Part shown: piece by piece, positions 45,901 through 57,171 of the stretch | Position numbering within the stretch: position 1 is the stretch's first letter | Layout: every line of letters starts with the position of its first letter | Assembly: GCA_039602395.1 (NCBI GenBank) | Contig: JBCNJP010000012.1 | Location: 28,940,454-29,004,453 of the forward strand | Source: Deinandra increscens subsp. villosa | Lineage: Eukaryota; Streptophyta; Magnoliopsida; Asterales; Asteraceae | Length of the DNA: 64,000 nucleotides | Reading direction: 5' to 3' | Program-made: the position numbers and the translations under genes | The notes under the pieces: model-generated | Seen by the model: only the letters and a program-made list of their open reading frames with translations | Told to the model about the DNA's origin: nothing | Databases searched by the model: none

Positions 45901-47578
45901 TAGCACATGGGTCTGCTGGTTCCAGTTACATCTCCTAACAACATATCTTTTTTTTCACTCAATTCTTTCATTTGTTAATTCTAGTGCATGCCTAGCCCCT
46001 GCTGAGGTTTGGACGTCTCTCGTCTTATGCAGAATTCTAATGATGCTTGAATCAATTATGGTGTTGCCTGAACTAATTAAGAACACACGGCCATTTTTTT
46101 CACAGGAAATTTCTCTTAAGGTGCTCCTTTTTGCCTTAAACATTCAATGACAGCTTCAGTAGCCTTGAGTTGGTTGTTCTGACCTTTAATTCCTACAATC
46201 TCTATTTGTGCGACTCATCCTTCCACATTTCTGGCAACAATGCTTGCCACACGTGCTGGTGTGTTGGTAGTTACACTCATTAAACTTTAGGGTACTTCCC
46301 AGTGCAGCCGCTTCGGCCGTAACTGTTTGGTCATGATTGCTCTGCTAGATGAAGAAGTACTTGTTGAGTTACTAAGCTTATGACTCTGTTGTTGATGTTA
46401 GTTGGCATATGAAACTCGATTCTAGAATTGTTTCCACTTGTGTCATCCCACTTTCTCATGTATCCTGAAGTATCTATTAAAAGCTTCCTTAAGAAGGGAT
46501 ACTTTAAGCTACAGCCCGATCGTTAAGCCCACAGGCTAACCATGGTCTGAGTCTGATGGCCAACCTGGCTAAGGAAAGTTCTATTTGCTTGTAAACTGGT
46601 TTCGTTGTGCGAGGACGCAAAAGAGTCCATTCATTAGATATAGTTATATAAGTTCAGTTTTTAGAATTCTCCATCCTGAGATTCCGTAGCTTGCTCTCTA
46701 GTCTCTGAACAACACTTCTGAAACACTACTCCTTCTTGGTGAATGTAGTGAATTTCCTTCCAATACTTGGGTATTCCACCAGGTGAGTGCGGGTCCCTTG
46801 AATGTTCCTATCACTTGCTAGGCTCTGTTGTCTAAGGGAAATCACACATCCCTAATGTCGATTTTGTCATCTTAATATATCCGAGTGAACTAGCCGCACC
46901 TTCGGTTCCGTTGAATTCGTGAGACTTACAACCCTTAAAGTTCCTAAAAGGGTAGGTTCCTTGACCTCCTTGCCCCTACTCTTAGGCATGAACTGTTAAT
47001 GTTGTCATTAGGTGCTGATTATTTGATGTCTTCTATTGATTTGTAGCCATGTTAGTGTCACCACGACCTTCTCCTCGAGTTCCTCTTCACCCTCCTCGGC
47101 ATCAAGTGCTTAGGTTATCGCATACGCAACAACATGATTTGTGCCTCGATTGTCGCTACCTGTGTCACTCGCCTTCATGTTCTAAATCTTTTTGCAGCCG
47201 CTTGTGTCTTAGTGTCCCCAAATTCTAGTTTTATGTTCAAATAGATGCTTCTCCAGCTTGATGTAAGAATCGGTGTGGTTCATGTTGACTGCCTCTATGT
47301 TGCAGCAAATTTGCTCATAAGGACTCGAAGATCCTTCTCGATCTCCAGTAATATTGTGATCGTTATTGTTCTATTATGCACATCTCGCAGCTCGCGGTCC
47401 ACCCGACCTGGACGTTCTGCGATAATACGTTATATGAGTCTACTCCTCTTGAGTGTTAGTGTAGTTATTCAGCTTCACTCAACGTTCCTTCAGTTTAGAC
47501 GTTCAATGGACTAACAGATCTCTTACCCGCTCGGGATGATGTAGGGGATATTGACATGTTTGTAATATAGTATGTATA
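42953..47578 (-). pseudogene. pol: Decayed gag-pol of chromovirus-type element
   Basis: Only fragments read. The integrase piece 43721-43999 contains IWAIVDQLTESKHFLTIKET, then YMREIISRNGVPLQIYW. An RT piece, 45186-45395, contains NAPVGLRNFG and EPYLDEFDIE, a damaged match to the palm region. The protease-RT junction, 45492-45680, contains LPCLPPHCQVEPQIDLAPGA then IARAPYQ. A cysteine-rich trace near 46205-46245 may be the gag zinc knuckle. The stretch 46300-47570 should be gag but is unreadable. 42953-43700 and 44000-45180 show no clear domain. Stops occur in every frame throughout, so this is an old copy. Confidence 0.65.
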
Positions 47579-47583
47579 TATAC

Positions 47584-47933
47584 TGTTGATACCTGAAATG
47601 TGCGTCGTGTGAAGTATCAAGCTATGTACAAGATCAATTCAAATGTTAAATGGCCGAGCCTGGTCCGAACCAGGAGTTCGGACTGGCCGAACCTGAGGTT
47701 CGGACAGGGATCGGCCAGTCGGGTATAAATAGTTGTTTGGTCTTTGTATTTCGGGGTTCTGAGCGTGTGAGATTTCTGTTAAGTGTGTGTTTCTGAATAT
47801 GTTTCTCTGAATCTATTTCTAAGTGTTTACTGATTGTAATTGTTCTTTGTTGATCAATAAAACAATCGGTTAATTACGTTTGGATGTCCGATTAGCTAGA
47901 CCGAGTAGATGATCCGATGCTCACGCATTATCA
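47584..47933 (+). repeat. 5' LTR of element C
   Basis: TGTTGATACC to CGCATTATCA. TATA box GTATAAATAG at 47724-47733, preceded by several CCGAAC/GTTCGG motifs including the palindrome CCGAACCTGAGGTTCGG. Confidence 0.92.
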
Positions 47934-47935
47934 AG

Positions 47936-47947
47936 TGGTATCAGAGC
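47936..47947 (+). other. Primer binding site of element C
   Basis: TGGTATCAGAGC, two bases inside the LTR. Initiator-Met type. Confidence 0.88.
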
Positions 47948-48159
47948 TTTATGGTTCACTCTACTTATCTGTGGTTGCTATTTATGGATCTTTGAAGCGT
48001 TTTTGGTGTTTTTCGAGTTTGTTTGTGTGTTTTTCATCAATTCTATCGAGTATTTGGTGTCAAAATTGCTTCTAAATCATTTCTTATCATTTTTCTCGAT
48101 CCTTAGTTGCTAGATTCGTCAAAATCAGTCAAATTTCGTGTGTTTTTGAAAATTGAAAT

Positions 48160-48435
48160 CGAGGTTCGGAGTTTACTATTCAGGTTCGGTGTAACCGCCC
48201 CGAACTTCAAGTTCGGACATCGTTCGGTGAGTCTTCGGAGAAAGTTCGGTCCTAGATCGGTCAGCGTTCGGAGTTTTTTCTGTTTCGGTGATGTTCGGAG
48301 TTCATTCGGAGGACGTTCGGAGCTTTTTATATTCGGACCAAGCTCGGTGAAAGTTCGGCCTTTTGATTTAGGTTCGGACGGAGTTCGGTGGAAGTTTGGA
48401 GCACAGTGTTAAGTTCAGAGAGAGTTCGGCCAATC
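48160..48435 (+). repeat. TTCGG motif array in element C leader
   Basis: At least fifteen TTCGG or CCGAA motifs in 275 bp between primer site and gag ATG. Irregular spacing, so not a simple tandem repeat. Confidence 0.7.
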
Positions 48436-51400
48436 AGAATTCAAATTTTTAACGATGTCGGAATTTCATGCATTTTTCGCGATGCAGAGTGCAGTGCAAA
48501 CTATGTAGAATTTTGATAATGAAATCGGAACAAGTCAGAAAGTTCCAAAGTTGTTGAAGTTGGAAGATTATCACAATTGGAAGCAACGATTTTCGGCTTA
48601 TATAAGTACGAATGAATCGATTTGTGGATTCCAATCAAGAAACTCTATCAGCATCCGACTTATGCGGGAGATTTAAAGAAGTTCATACCTTTGAAAATGC
48701 TGAAATGAAATCATACAAGCTAGAACAAAAAGCTTTTGGTTATCTAACAATGGCATTACCCACTGAGTTACTACATCAATCTAGTACTTGCAAGAAATCA
48801 AAGCAATTATGGGATGCTCTATCAGCAAGGTGTGAGGGTAATGATGATTACAAGAAAAGTCAGAAGAAAGTGTTGAATAAAGAGTTTGATAATTTTCAAT
48901 CTTATGACAATGAGAACATTACTGCTCTGGTTTCCCGCTTTTCATCTAATCAGTGAGTTGAAGGTTGTTGGTATTGAGAAAACTGATGATGATTTGAAGG
49001 TAAAATTATGGAAGCCTTGCCTGAAAAGTGGGAAAATTATGTTCTCTTACTCACACATGATAAAGATTACTCTACATTGACATTTCACGAGCTTACTGGA
49101 AAACTTCATGCTCGAGAAATGGAAATGTTAAATTCAAACAAGTCAACTGCTACTTTACAGAATCCTGAGTTATATCATGGTGAGAATACGGCTAGTATGA
49201 ATGCTAAATCTAAACCAACTTTGAGTTCTGTACCAAATAGTGCCTTTATGGCTGGAAATTCAGGAAATTTTGATAATAATTCATCACGGGGTTGTAGTTT
49301 TACAATTCCAAATTCTTCAAGTCAAAATGCCTTTTCTGCTGAATCAATGGATGATTGTGCCAAAATGATTGTTGCTTTAATCTCATCGTCTTTTGGCTTG
49401 GTTATCAAAAATGTTGTTGATGCACAATTAGTCAGAGATGATCTTGATGCTCTTGATGATGATCAATTGACTGAATTAGATCTATCTTGGCAATATGCTA
49501 TGCTGAGTCATAGATCAAAGAGATTATTCAAGAAGCATGGCAAATCTACTACTGATTTTAGTGAAAAATTAGGTTTTGATAAGTCAAAATTGAAGTGTTA
49601 CAAATGTTCAAAGCTTGGAAATTTTGCCAAAGAATGTCAACAGAAGTCTGGTTTTCCTTTATCAAGCAAACATGGTTTTACTCAGCCATCTTCTAGTAAT
49701 ACAGACAAGCCAATAGCTTTAACAGCTTAACATGATGGTGTTTTTGATTGGGGTCAACGGTTTAGATATGATTCATCAGCTTTGATTGTTACTCTTGTTC
49801 AATCAAATGATTCTTATTCAAATACTAGTTCTGATACTGATTCAACACCAAGTTCTTATGCATCTGCTGGAAATTTGGAAATTTTGTTGAAAGAAAATGC
49901 TTCATTGTTGTATAAAATTCAAAAGCTTTCTAAGGACTTCATTTTGATTAATTCAGAGTTGCATGTTTCTAAAGAACATGAAAAGGAATTGGTTATGAAG
50001 AATGAGTGCTTGATTGTTGAGATCAACATGTTGAATGGAGTTTTAGAGATTTCTAAACAAGAAAGAAGGGATGTTGAATCTTCAAAAGCAAAGTTATGTG
50101 AAGAAAATGATGAGTTGATAAAAGAAGTTAAGAGATGGAAGGATGAAGTAGAAGATGTTGCTACTGATTTTCAGAAATTATTTGACAAGTCCGAAATCAA
50201 ACTTGATCTGCTTACAAAGAATGTTGAAGTGTCAGCTGCTAAGAATGAAGTTTATCAAGTTGATATGGAGAAGTTGTTAGATGAAAAGCGAGAGTTAATT
50301 AGTGTTAACAAGGTTCAATCTAAAAATCTGGAGATTCAAAAGAGAAATGAAGATAAACTGAAGAAAGAACTATCTGAAGGATTAGATAATCTTCGCATGC
50401 AAAAGTTTGAAACTCACAAAGTTGCGAAGCGATTGATAGCTAAAGAAAAGGAATTCACTGAGGCTCAACAGCAAATTTCTGATCTCAAAATTCAAGTTCT
50501 TGATGCTAACAGCTTGCTCAACAATGTTTCAAATTCTCAAGTTTTCACAAGCTTCTTAGCTAATGATGTAAATTTTGAAAAAAAAATGTTTGATAAAACT
50601 GCATCACCCCCTGCTCAAATCAAAGAAGCTTTCAAAGAAGTGACGGAACAAGTTCCTGAATTTGATTATTCAAAGGTTTCATCATCTACTGTTGAGGAAG
50701 AAAATGTTGTGAAGAAAAAGAAGAACAAGAAGAATCAGAAGCAGAAGGAAAAGAAATCTAAGGTTCTTCCAGCTCCAAAGTTTGTATCTGGTTCATCTTC
50801 TGCTGATAATGAGAAATTAGCTACTTCAAGTGAAATAATTCAGTCATCATCTGACTTTAATACGAAGATTTTCTACGATCAAAATAATGTGACTGAAGTG
50901 AAAGCTGAATTTTCTCGATTAGCAAAAAATAGGCATTCTACATCTGAGGAGAAGGTTGCTAGAAAGAAAGTTGGATTGGGTTTTCAAGAAATGAAAGGTA
51001 AAGCTGAGAAGGTTCTCGCATCTGCACCACAAAATTTGAAGAAGCTTAAGATGAAACAAGTGCAGAAAGAAGTTTTCAAGGCTGAAAAAGTTCAACCTGA
51101 GAGGTTTTATAAACTCAAGGGTTCGGAACAATTGTTTTCTGATAAAGAATTTCCTCTGCATTGTGTTGATGCTAGAAAGATTTTTGAGGTTTTTCTCAAA
51201 GCTATGACTCCATCAAACATGAAGAATCAAAATGCTCATGATTCATCTGATGATTCTTATTAGGGGTGAGCAAAAAACCGAAAAAATCGAACCGGAACCG
51301 AAAAAACCGTAAAAACCGAACCGAAAAAACCGAAACCGAACTAAAAACCGAGAAAAACCGAACCGAAAAAAACCAAACCGAGACTTGTGGTTCGGTTTCG

Positions 51401-51727
51401 GTTTTATATGGAGAAAAAACCGAAAAAAACCGAACCGAACCGATATAAATATAATTATAAAAAATTACTAGTTTACTAATCTACAAGAGTTTTGATAATT
51501 GCAATGTTAAACAAAAGGTGCGTTGGTGCAGTTGGTATATATCATTTCCTCAAGCCTATTGATCCTGAGTTCAATCCTTTTTCCTGTCAAATTAATTTTC
51601 TTTTAGTCTGCCTATTGATCCTCTGTTCAATCCTTTTCTTTCTCAAATTAATTTTCTTTTACTCTTACAGTTTAAACAAATTTCAGCTCCTCCCATAAAT
51701 TTCTTTCTTTATCATTCAATTCACCTT

Positions 51728-51779
51728 ATCCCACATTTGTCCCTAAATAAATTCTCAAGCTCCTCCCCTCCATATATAG
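51728..51779 (+). promoter_or_regulatory. snRNA-promoter-like module 1 (USE plus TATA)
   Basis: ATCCCACATTT (51728-51738), close to the plant snRNA upstream sequence element RTCCCACATCG, then 34 bases later TATATAG (51773-51779). The gap contains CTCAAGCTCCTCCCC, also present in modules 2 and 3 in variant form. Confidence 0.5.
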
Positions 51780-51873
51780 AAGAACTCACAAACTGATAAC
51801 CTCCAAATGCACTTTGGCTTGATACATATGGATCTGATCACTTGTTATTTCTTTTATTGATCAGGTTACTCTT

Positions 51874-51924
51874 ATCCCACATTGCTCCTTAAGCAATTTT
51901 GAAGCTCCTCCCCTTGTAAATAAA
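51874..51924 (+). promoter_or_regulatory. snRNA-promoter-like module 2
   Basis: ATCCCACATTG (51874-51884), 32-base gap with GAAGCTCCTCCCC, then TAAATAAA (51917-51924). The TATA-like part is weak. Confidence 0.4.
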
Positions 51925-52466
51925 AAAAGTTTAATAAGTCGAGTAGTAACCTCAGTTAATAACGTCAGTTCTCGTCTATCAGCTTATTGCTTTCATTTAT
52001 ATATGGACTTAATAACAATTTGTATGGAGAGAACAATAAGCATGTGACTAAAGAAGCATTATCGCAAGTAGCTTATGGTGTTTACCATACAATGTTTTAG
52101 CTATCTAACTTCATTTGTTAATGTTCAATTTTAAATTCCTATAACAATAAATAAAAAAGTTACTACAAACGATATATAATGGTTCTCTCCATTACTAACT
52201 TTTTTCAAAATAGAATATACACGTACATTCATCCAATTATACTTCTAAAACTATACTAGTATAACTCTGAAGTTGAACTTTCAAATAGACACCATATTAT
52301 ATAAAAAAAGTCAAGAAATTAAACTTAATAGCCTGCAATATCAATTAAACTGGTTTTGTAGTTGATAGCCCAACTTCATCATATATATAACTTTTATAGT
52401 TTATTTAAACTTAATAGGCTGCAATATCATTATAAAAATATTATAGCTACAAAATTAAACAAAAGC

Positions 52467-52537
52467 TCTCTTAGTACAGTTGGTTTTGTTTCATACCTTG
52501 TTACTGAAAGGTTATTGGTTCGATTCCCACTTAACAC
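52467..52537 (+). other. tRNA-like sequence with A and B boxes
   Basis: TTAGTACAGTTGG resembles a Pol III A box and GGTTCGATTCC is a perfect B box, about 42 bases apart. The flanks do not form a full cloverleaf, so it is a tRNA-derived relic or SINE head. A weaker relative lies at 51518-51578, with GGTGCAGTTGG and GAGTTCAATCC. Confidence 0.5.
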
Positions 52538-52566
52538 ATATTGTTAAATCTTTTACTTATCCTACA

Positions 52567-52618
52567 ATCCCACATCGGTTTCTTCAACAAATCTCAAGCT
52601 CCTCCCTCTCTAGATAAT
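52567..52618 (+). promoter_or_regulatory. snRNA-promoter-like module 3
   Basis: ATCCCACATCG (52567-52577) is an exact match to the plant USE. A 33-base gap with CTCAAGCTCCTCCC follows, then TAGATAAT (52611-52618). Confidence 0.5.
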
Positions 52619-52638
52619 CACTTTGCTCTAATCCTACA

Positions 52639-52691
52639 ATCCCACATCGCCCCAATGGACAAGTCTCAAGCTGATTCCTCTCTATATAAAG
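52639..52691 (+). promoter_or_regulatory. snRNA-promoter-like module 4
   Basis: ATCCCACATCG (52639-52649), 33-base gap, then TATATAAAG (52683-52691). The spacing matches Pol II-type plant snRNA promoters. I recognise no snRNA downstream. Confidence 0.55.
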
Positions 52692-53472
52692 AAATGAAGT
52701 ATTGAAAAACTTGAAATCCGGCCCATTGGCAACAATTTGAACTAAAACGGTTTGATTTGAGTTCTATTTTGAATACATTCGAGATTTATTCAAAGTTATG
52801 TGGTTGTATCTTCACGGTTTCGGTTAAAAACCGAAAACCGAACCGAATCAACTGCAGAAACCGAAGAACCGAATCAAAAATAAACCGAACCGATCGGTTT
52901 TTTGAATCTTAAAAACCGAAATTTCGGTTTCGGTTTCGGTTTGAGCTAAAAACCGAACCAAACCGAACCGTGCACACCCCTAATTCTTATTCTCAAAGCC
53001 CGACATCCAAATAGGTTCATGATCACAGGCATCAGGTATATGATACTAATTCTGATCATGCTCGAGATATTCATGTTTGTTCTTTGCAGGTACATCAAAA
53101 ATGGGATAAATCAAAACGAATATGTTATATTTGCCGCAAACAGGGCATATGGAAAAGTATTGTCCACTGCCTGCTGATTCATCACAAAGGTTTCATAAGA
53201 AACCAGTTTTTGGTAAACCTGCCCAACAGAAATTCTTTAATGCAAGTGGCTGAGTTTTTGATGAAGTTGAACCTACATTCTTTCAAAAACAAAAACGATT
53301 TGTTCCAATGTTTCAACAGGTTCAAAATGTAGATTCATCACAGTCACCTGTGATAAGTTCATCAAAAACTGAATTACTAAAATCTCAACAATGGAGACCT
53401 AAGGTGGTTTCTAAGCAAAATCAGGACACTGGTCGACCAGAAGCGATTCGCTTCGGGTCATTTATGAACTAA

Positions 53473-54056
53473 TCAGTTTGACCAGTGTGTATGTACTTCT
53501 AGAAGACCTATCGACGATTGCAAAGTTGTTGATGGAGGAGTATTCTGCATAACTTAAATTTCATGATCAAATTTTCTAAATCTGCAAATTTTTCTGAAAT
53601 TTTTAAACTGCATAATATCTGTGTTGATTGATCATTTTTCTTTGCTACAAGTTTTTCTCAAAAACCAAAAATAGAGTCTTGTTTTTGTATAAAAGTCAAA
53701 AAGATTTTGTTTCTGCTTTCTTTTCGATCTGATCAACACGTGATACAAAATTCAATTTTCAAAATCTTATCTTGGAGTCTCGAAGAGACGTTTTGCGCCA
53801 AGATTATTTAAATATTGATGCAGGATGCTAAAGTGCAAGAGATCACAACTTCGAGTCTTCTAAAGGTTGTTGATAAAAGGCCAGAGATACATCAGATGTC
53901 ATCAAGTATTCAAGATCAAGTTACGATCAAGTTGAGGAGAAATTTGTTCGAAGATTCATTTCATTGGACGAACGGATTCTACACTTGAGGGGGAGCTTGA
54001 TTGAAAATACAAAGTTGATGATGTTGAAAAGATACTGCACACGACGAGGGGGGGTT
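53473..54056 (+). other. Non-coding tail of element C
   Basis: Shorter than in A and B. It keeps the A/T-rich block before the 36-nt hairpin (53769-53804; inner stem GTCTC-GAA-GAGAC) but lacks the three serial hairpins. The purine tract lies at 54046-54054. Confidence 0.65.
53769..53804 (+). other. 36-nt tail hairpin of element C
   Basis: Outer arms ATCTTGG/CCAAGAT and inner stem GTCTC/GAGAC with loop GAA. Same size as in A and B. Confidence 0.7.
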
Positions 54057-54406
54057 TGTTGATACCTGAAATGTGCGTCGTGTGAAGTATCAAGCTATGT
54101 ACAAGATCAAGTCAAATGTCAAATGGCCGAGCCTGGTCCAAACCAGGAGTTCGGACTGGCCGAACCTGAGGTTCGGACAGGGATCGGCCAGTCGGGTATA
54201 AATAGTTGTTTGGTCTTTGTATTTCGGGGTTCTGATCGTGTGAGATTTCTGTTAAGTGTGTGTTTCTGAATGTGTTTCTCTGAATCTATTTCTAAGTGTT
54301 TACTGATTGTAATTGTTCTTTGTTGATCAATAAAACAATCGGTTAATTACGTTTCGATGTTCGATTAGCTAGACTGAGTAGACGATCCGATGCTCACGCA
54401 TTATCA
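54057..54406 (+). repeat. 3' LTR of element C
   Basis: Same length as 47584-47933. It is preceded by GAGGGGGGGTT and followed by TATAC. Confidence 0.92.
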
Positions 54407-54547
54407 TATACATATATGTAATGAAATGCTATAATAACAAGAACATGTGCTTTGTATGTGTATGTGTATGACTAATGCAACTCTAAGGCTATAGTTGGCC
54501 TACATGCAAGACCTAGTTCACTATAACCAATGGCTCTAATACCAATC

Positions 54548-57171
54548 TGTCATACCCTCAAAATCTATCTGCAGAGTATAACCGCGAGGCGTGTGACAAA
54601 CCAGGACCTGAGTCATTAGCCATACTAAACCATGCAAGAAAAAAAATCTTTTTTATACATGCGGAAGCGTAAATAAAAATAAGTAAATACGTGCGCAAAA
54701 CACTCGCCCAAAACATTAATGAAAGTAAATAGCCCAAAATGGTTTAAACCGCTTGTTAGACCCATATGAGATGCATGCGTCCTAATCGTGCTAAACAAGA
54801 TGTATGTTCAAGAGTTTGTAGAAATGTAATCACAGTTATATCGTTAGCTAGCTAGGTTGTGTTTCAATACCACTATGCGTTCGCAACCGAAGCGTGACTG
54901 TTTGTGTTTGTTGCCTTTCCTCCTTGTCTAACACGAACAAGGGAATTGATTAGGACAAATATTACACCCGTTTGACCTCAAGTCAAGTTAGAGCGACTAA
55001 CTCGGGCGGGGTTTGTCAGACACAGTAGTACTACTCAATACTTCCTCGCTATAATCCATATATTAACGGTCCGATATGTTAAGGACTTTTAGGTGTGTTA
55101 TGTAAGCATATCAGTGGAAAGAGAGTATAACTTAATTACCAAATGTTTGTATGTATGTTTGTAAGCATGTTTTCTCCCTCAAAGGAGATACTTAAACAGC
55201 GGGGCAGTGAACTTTAGGGTGCTCGGAAAGAGTTTGATATGATGCAGATGATTATCCTACGAATCACCTATATGTATGTAACCGTGTGAGACGACAATGT
55301 AAGAACACTTAGACTGACTCAATCGACCTGACGACACGTTGGTGACTCATTTAACAGTTATGTTGGTTTGTTCGGCGAAGCTTTCTATTTCTGAAAAGTT
55401 TCTATTTTAGTAAAGCTTCCTATGTATGGTATGCTTCTATAATTTGCAGGTTGCTAAATAGAAACAGATAAGTTCATGTTACACATACTCTAGCATGCAC
55501 CTATGTGGATTATATATGCTCACATACAACACGTATGATCTTCCAAGCTTGGACACACACATACTTCAATGATTTAGTGTTACTAACAAGGCTCCTAAGA
55601 TCATGCAATTACATAACCCTTCACATGTAGATAAATTCTCAAACTTTATTTCTAGCAACATACATGTAACATGATCACATTCAGAAAGAGTCTCAACTTA
55701 AAGTTTGGCTTAGCATGCCCAACTAAATTAACCTATAATCATGTTCCAGAAAATAGGGTTGTTTGCGCACTGTTCTTGTGGTAGCAGAATAGAGGTGGAA
55801 TCCTCATTTAAATGGGTGCCACCACTTGGGTTTAAAAGCTAACACATTGAGGTAAATTCTGGAAAAAGAATCACACAATATCGTTAAAAATTGAGTGAGT
55901 GATGGCCTCCCAAAGTTCACCCAAAATCTTGACAATGAGCTGTCCAAAAACGTGATTTATCTAAGTTTGGATAAAAAGTTATTTTTAAATCAGTTCTAAA
56001 GACCCATATCATTAGTAACCAAACTGTAATCATCAATAATATCCATCATGAATATCAACATGCAACAATTTACACATATCACATGTATGACACGTACTTA
56101 AGGTCTCCCTATTCAATTAACATGTAACCCATTGGTTTATGCATTTTTAATCCAAATGAACTCCGAATATCAACCCACATAACTTCCCTAACAGTAACAG
56201 ATAGATTATACTCAACAAGGATCCTAATTAGAACATAAACATTCTACACACGCATGTATCTTCGTGTTTTAAAGGTTTGGGTTTGTGTATACGCATACTC
56301 AAGCCATCGCCTCTTATGCGTCAAGAACATGTAGCATTTAATCATCTTCTCACAACAAATATCATAACACAATAGTGATCATAACGACAGAGAATCCATG
56401 GTTAACCCATTAAGGGTTTTGAAACAAAGAAGAACCTATCGAGAAAGGGAGATGGCTACCTTTGGTCGGCTTGTTCTCGGTTTCTCCTAGGACTGTTGGG
56501 ACGTCACGCGGCTGTGTAGCATCCTTGGCCACCATCGAATCTGACCAACAACCTGTGTTGTAGCTGTTGCGCTCAAAGAGGGGGGGAGTAGGGAGAAAGA
56601 GGGGCTGTCGTGAAGTTGAGGGGAAATAGGAATTGGGTGACGGGTTATGGGGAATTTAGAGAGGATTTTTAGGCTAGATTAGTTTGTTTGACATTTGAAT
56701 TTAAGTTTGGTAATTATCCAGTGCTCGAGAATTTTAATGAAGGCATAAAAAATCAATTTTTTTTTCTTCTTATTATATGTTTGCTAGGTGTTAAAATTAT
56801 AAATCCCATAGTCTGCGTGATTTATAAATCGTGTAGCTTGCACACATTCGGAGTACACTTTCTAATTAATGTTTATAGTTTAAGAACCCCTTGAACACAT
56901 AGAGAACAGTGTGCATCGTGCCCACATAACACAGTTACCATTGAAGGTTACCTAAAATGACGAAATTGCAAATAACACAAGTTATATTTGTTCGATTAAT
57001 GTTTTGTAAATTAGTCACCAACGTTAAGGACTGACTCGTGTGTGAGTGTTTTTGGACACGATGACACATCTAATAATCCTACTAAATGTATGAATGCTTG
57101 TAAGTTTGAAATCGTTTACTGTTCTTGTTCGTGTTTGCACCGGATTACCTGAGTTTTCACTGGGTGTCACA
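54548..57171 (-). repeat. 5' LTR of chromovirus-type element
   Basis: 2624 bp, beginning TGTCATACCC and ending GGGTGTCACA. It is homologous to 41017-42952 on both sides of a 55195-55975 segment found only here. No ORF of note; small ORFs such as 56688-56894 are not conserved in the partner LTR. Confidence 0.85.

Larger units (their letters stand above)
51261..52982. mobile_element. Non-autonomous hAT-type DNA transposon
   Basis: 1722 bp with terminal inverted repeats TAGGGGTG / CACCCCTA and a perfect 8-bp target duplication ATTCTTAT (51253-51260 and 52983-52990), which is the hAT signature. Subterminal regions (51270-51440 and 52815-52970) are packed with ACCGAA / TTCGGTT motifs, typical binding repeats for hAT transposases. 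No transposase ORF. The interior has two tRNA-like stretches and four snRNA-promoter-like modules. It splits the gag of element C. Confidence 0.88.
48455..53472 (+). pseudogene. gag: Long gag-like polyprotein of element C (broken, split by hAT)
   Basis: ATG 48455-48457 opens MSEFHAFFAMQSAVQTM, followed by a TAG at codon 18. The UBN2-type gag core spans 48612-49100 with frame changes (SKQLWDALSARCEGND, MEALPEKWENYV). 49008-49730 (240 aa) ends with the first CCHC (C-YK-C-SKLG-N-FAKE-C), in which the histidine is replaced by N. 49782-51263 (493 aa) is a long coiled coil followed by a lysine-rich segment. The hAT element interrupts at 51261. After it the frame resumes at 52991 with a second CCHC (CYIC) near 53110-53165, damaged by a frameshift, and ends at 53472 with the PKVVSK...DTGRPEA motif. 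No pol follows. Confidence 0.78.
47584..54406 (+). mobile_element. Element C: gag-only LTR retrotransposon with hAT insertion
   Basis: 6823 bp on the plus strand, of which about 1.7 kb is the nested hAT element. LTRs 47584-47933 and 54057-54406 (350 bp each, about nine mismatches by eye). Perfect target duplication TATAC at 47579-47583 and 54407-54411. Primer site, TTCGG-rich leader, long gag-like ORF with frameshifts, short non-coding tail, purine tract GAGGGGGGG and LTR follow in order. No pol. Same family as A and B. Confidence 0.92.
41017..57171 (-). mobile_element. Decayed chromovirus-type (Tekay/Del-like) Gypsy element with nested C
   Basis: LTRs 41017-42952 and 54548-57171, perfect target duplication GGTGA (41012-41016 and 57172-57176). 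Inverted ends TGTCACACCC / GGGTGTCACA. A primer site TGGTATTAGAGCC (54532-54544) beside the right LTR and a purine-rich AAGGGGATGA beside the left LTR give minus orientation. Internal sequence 42953-47578 has integrase, reverse transcriptase and protease-gag remnants. Element C lies just inside the primer site. Lineage call is from integrase and RT wording and LTR size. Confidence 0.8.

Noticed and set aside
52467..52537. Functional tRNA gene
   Set aside because: A and B boxes are present, but acceptor and anticodon stems do not pair convincingly; treated as a tRNA-derived relic.
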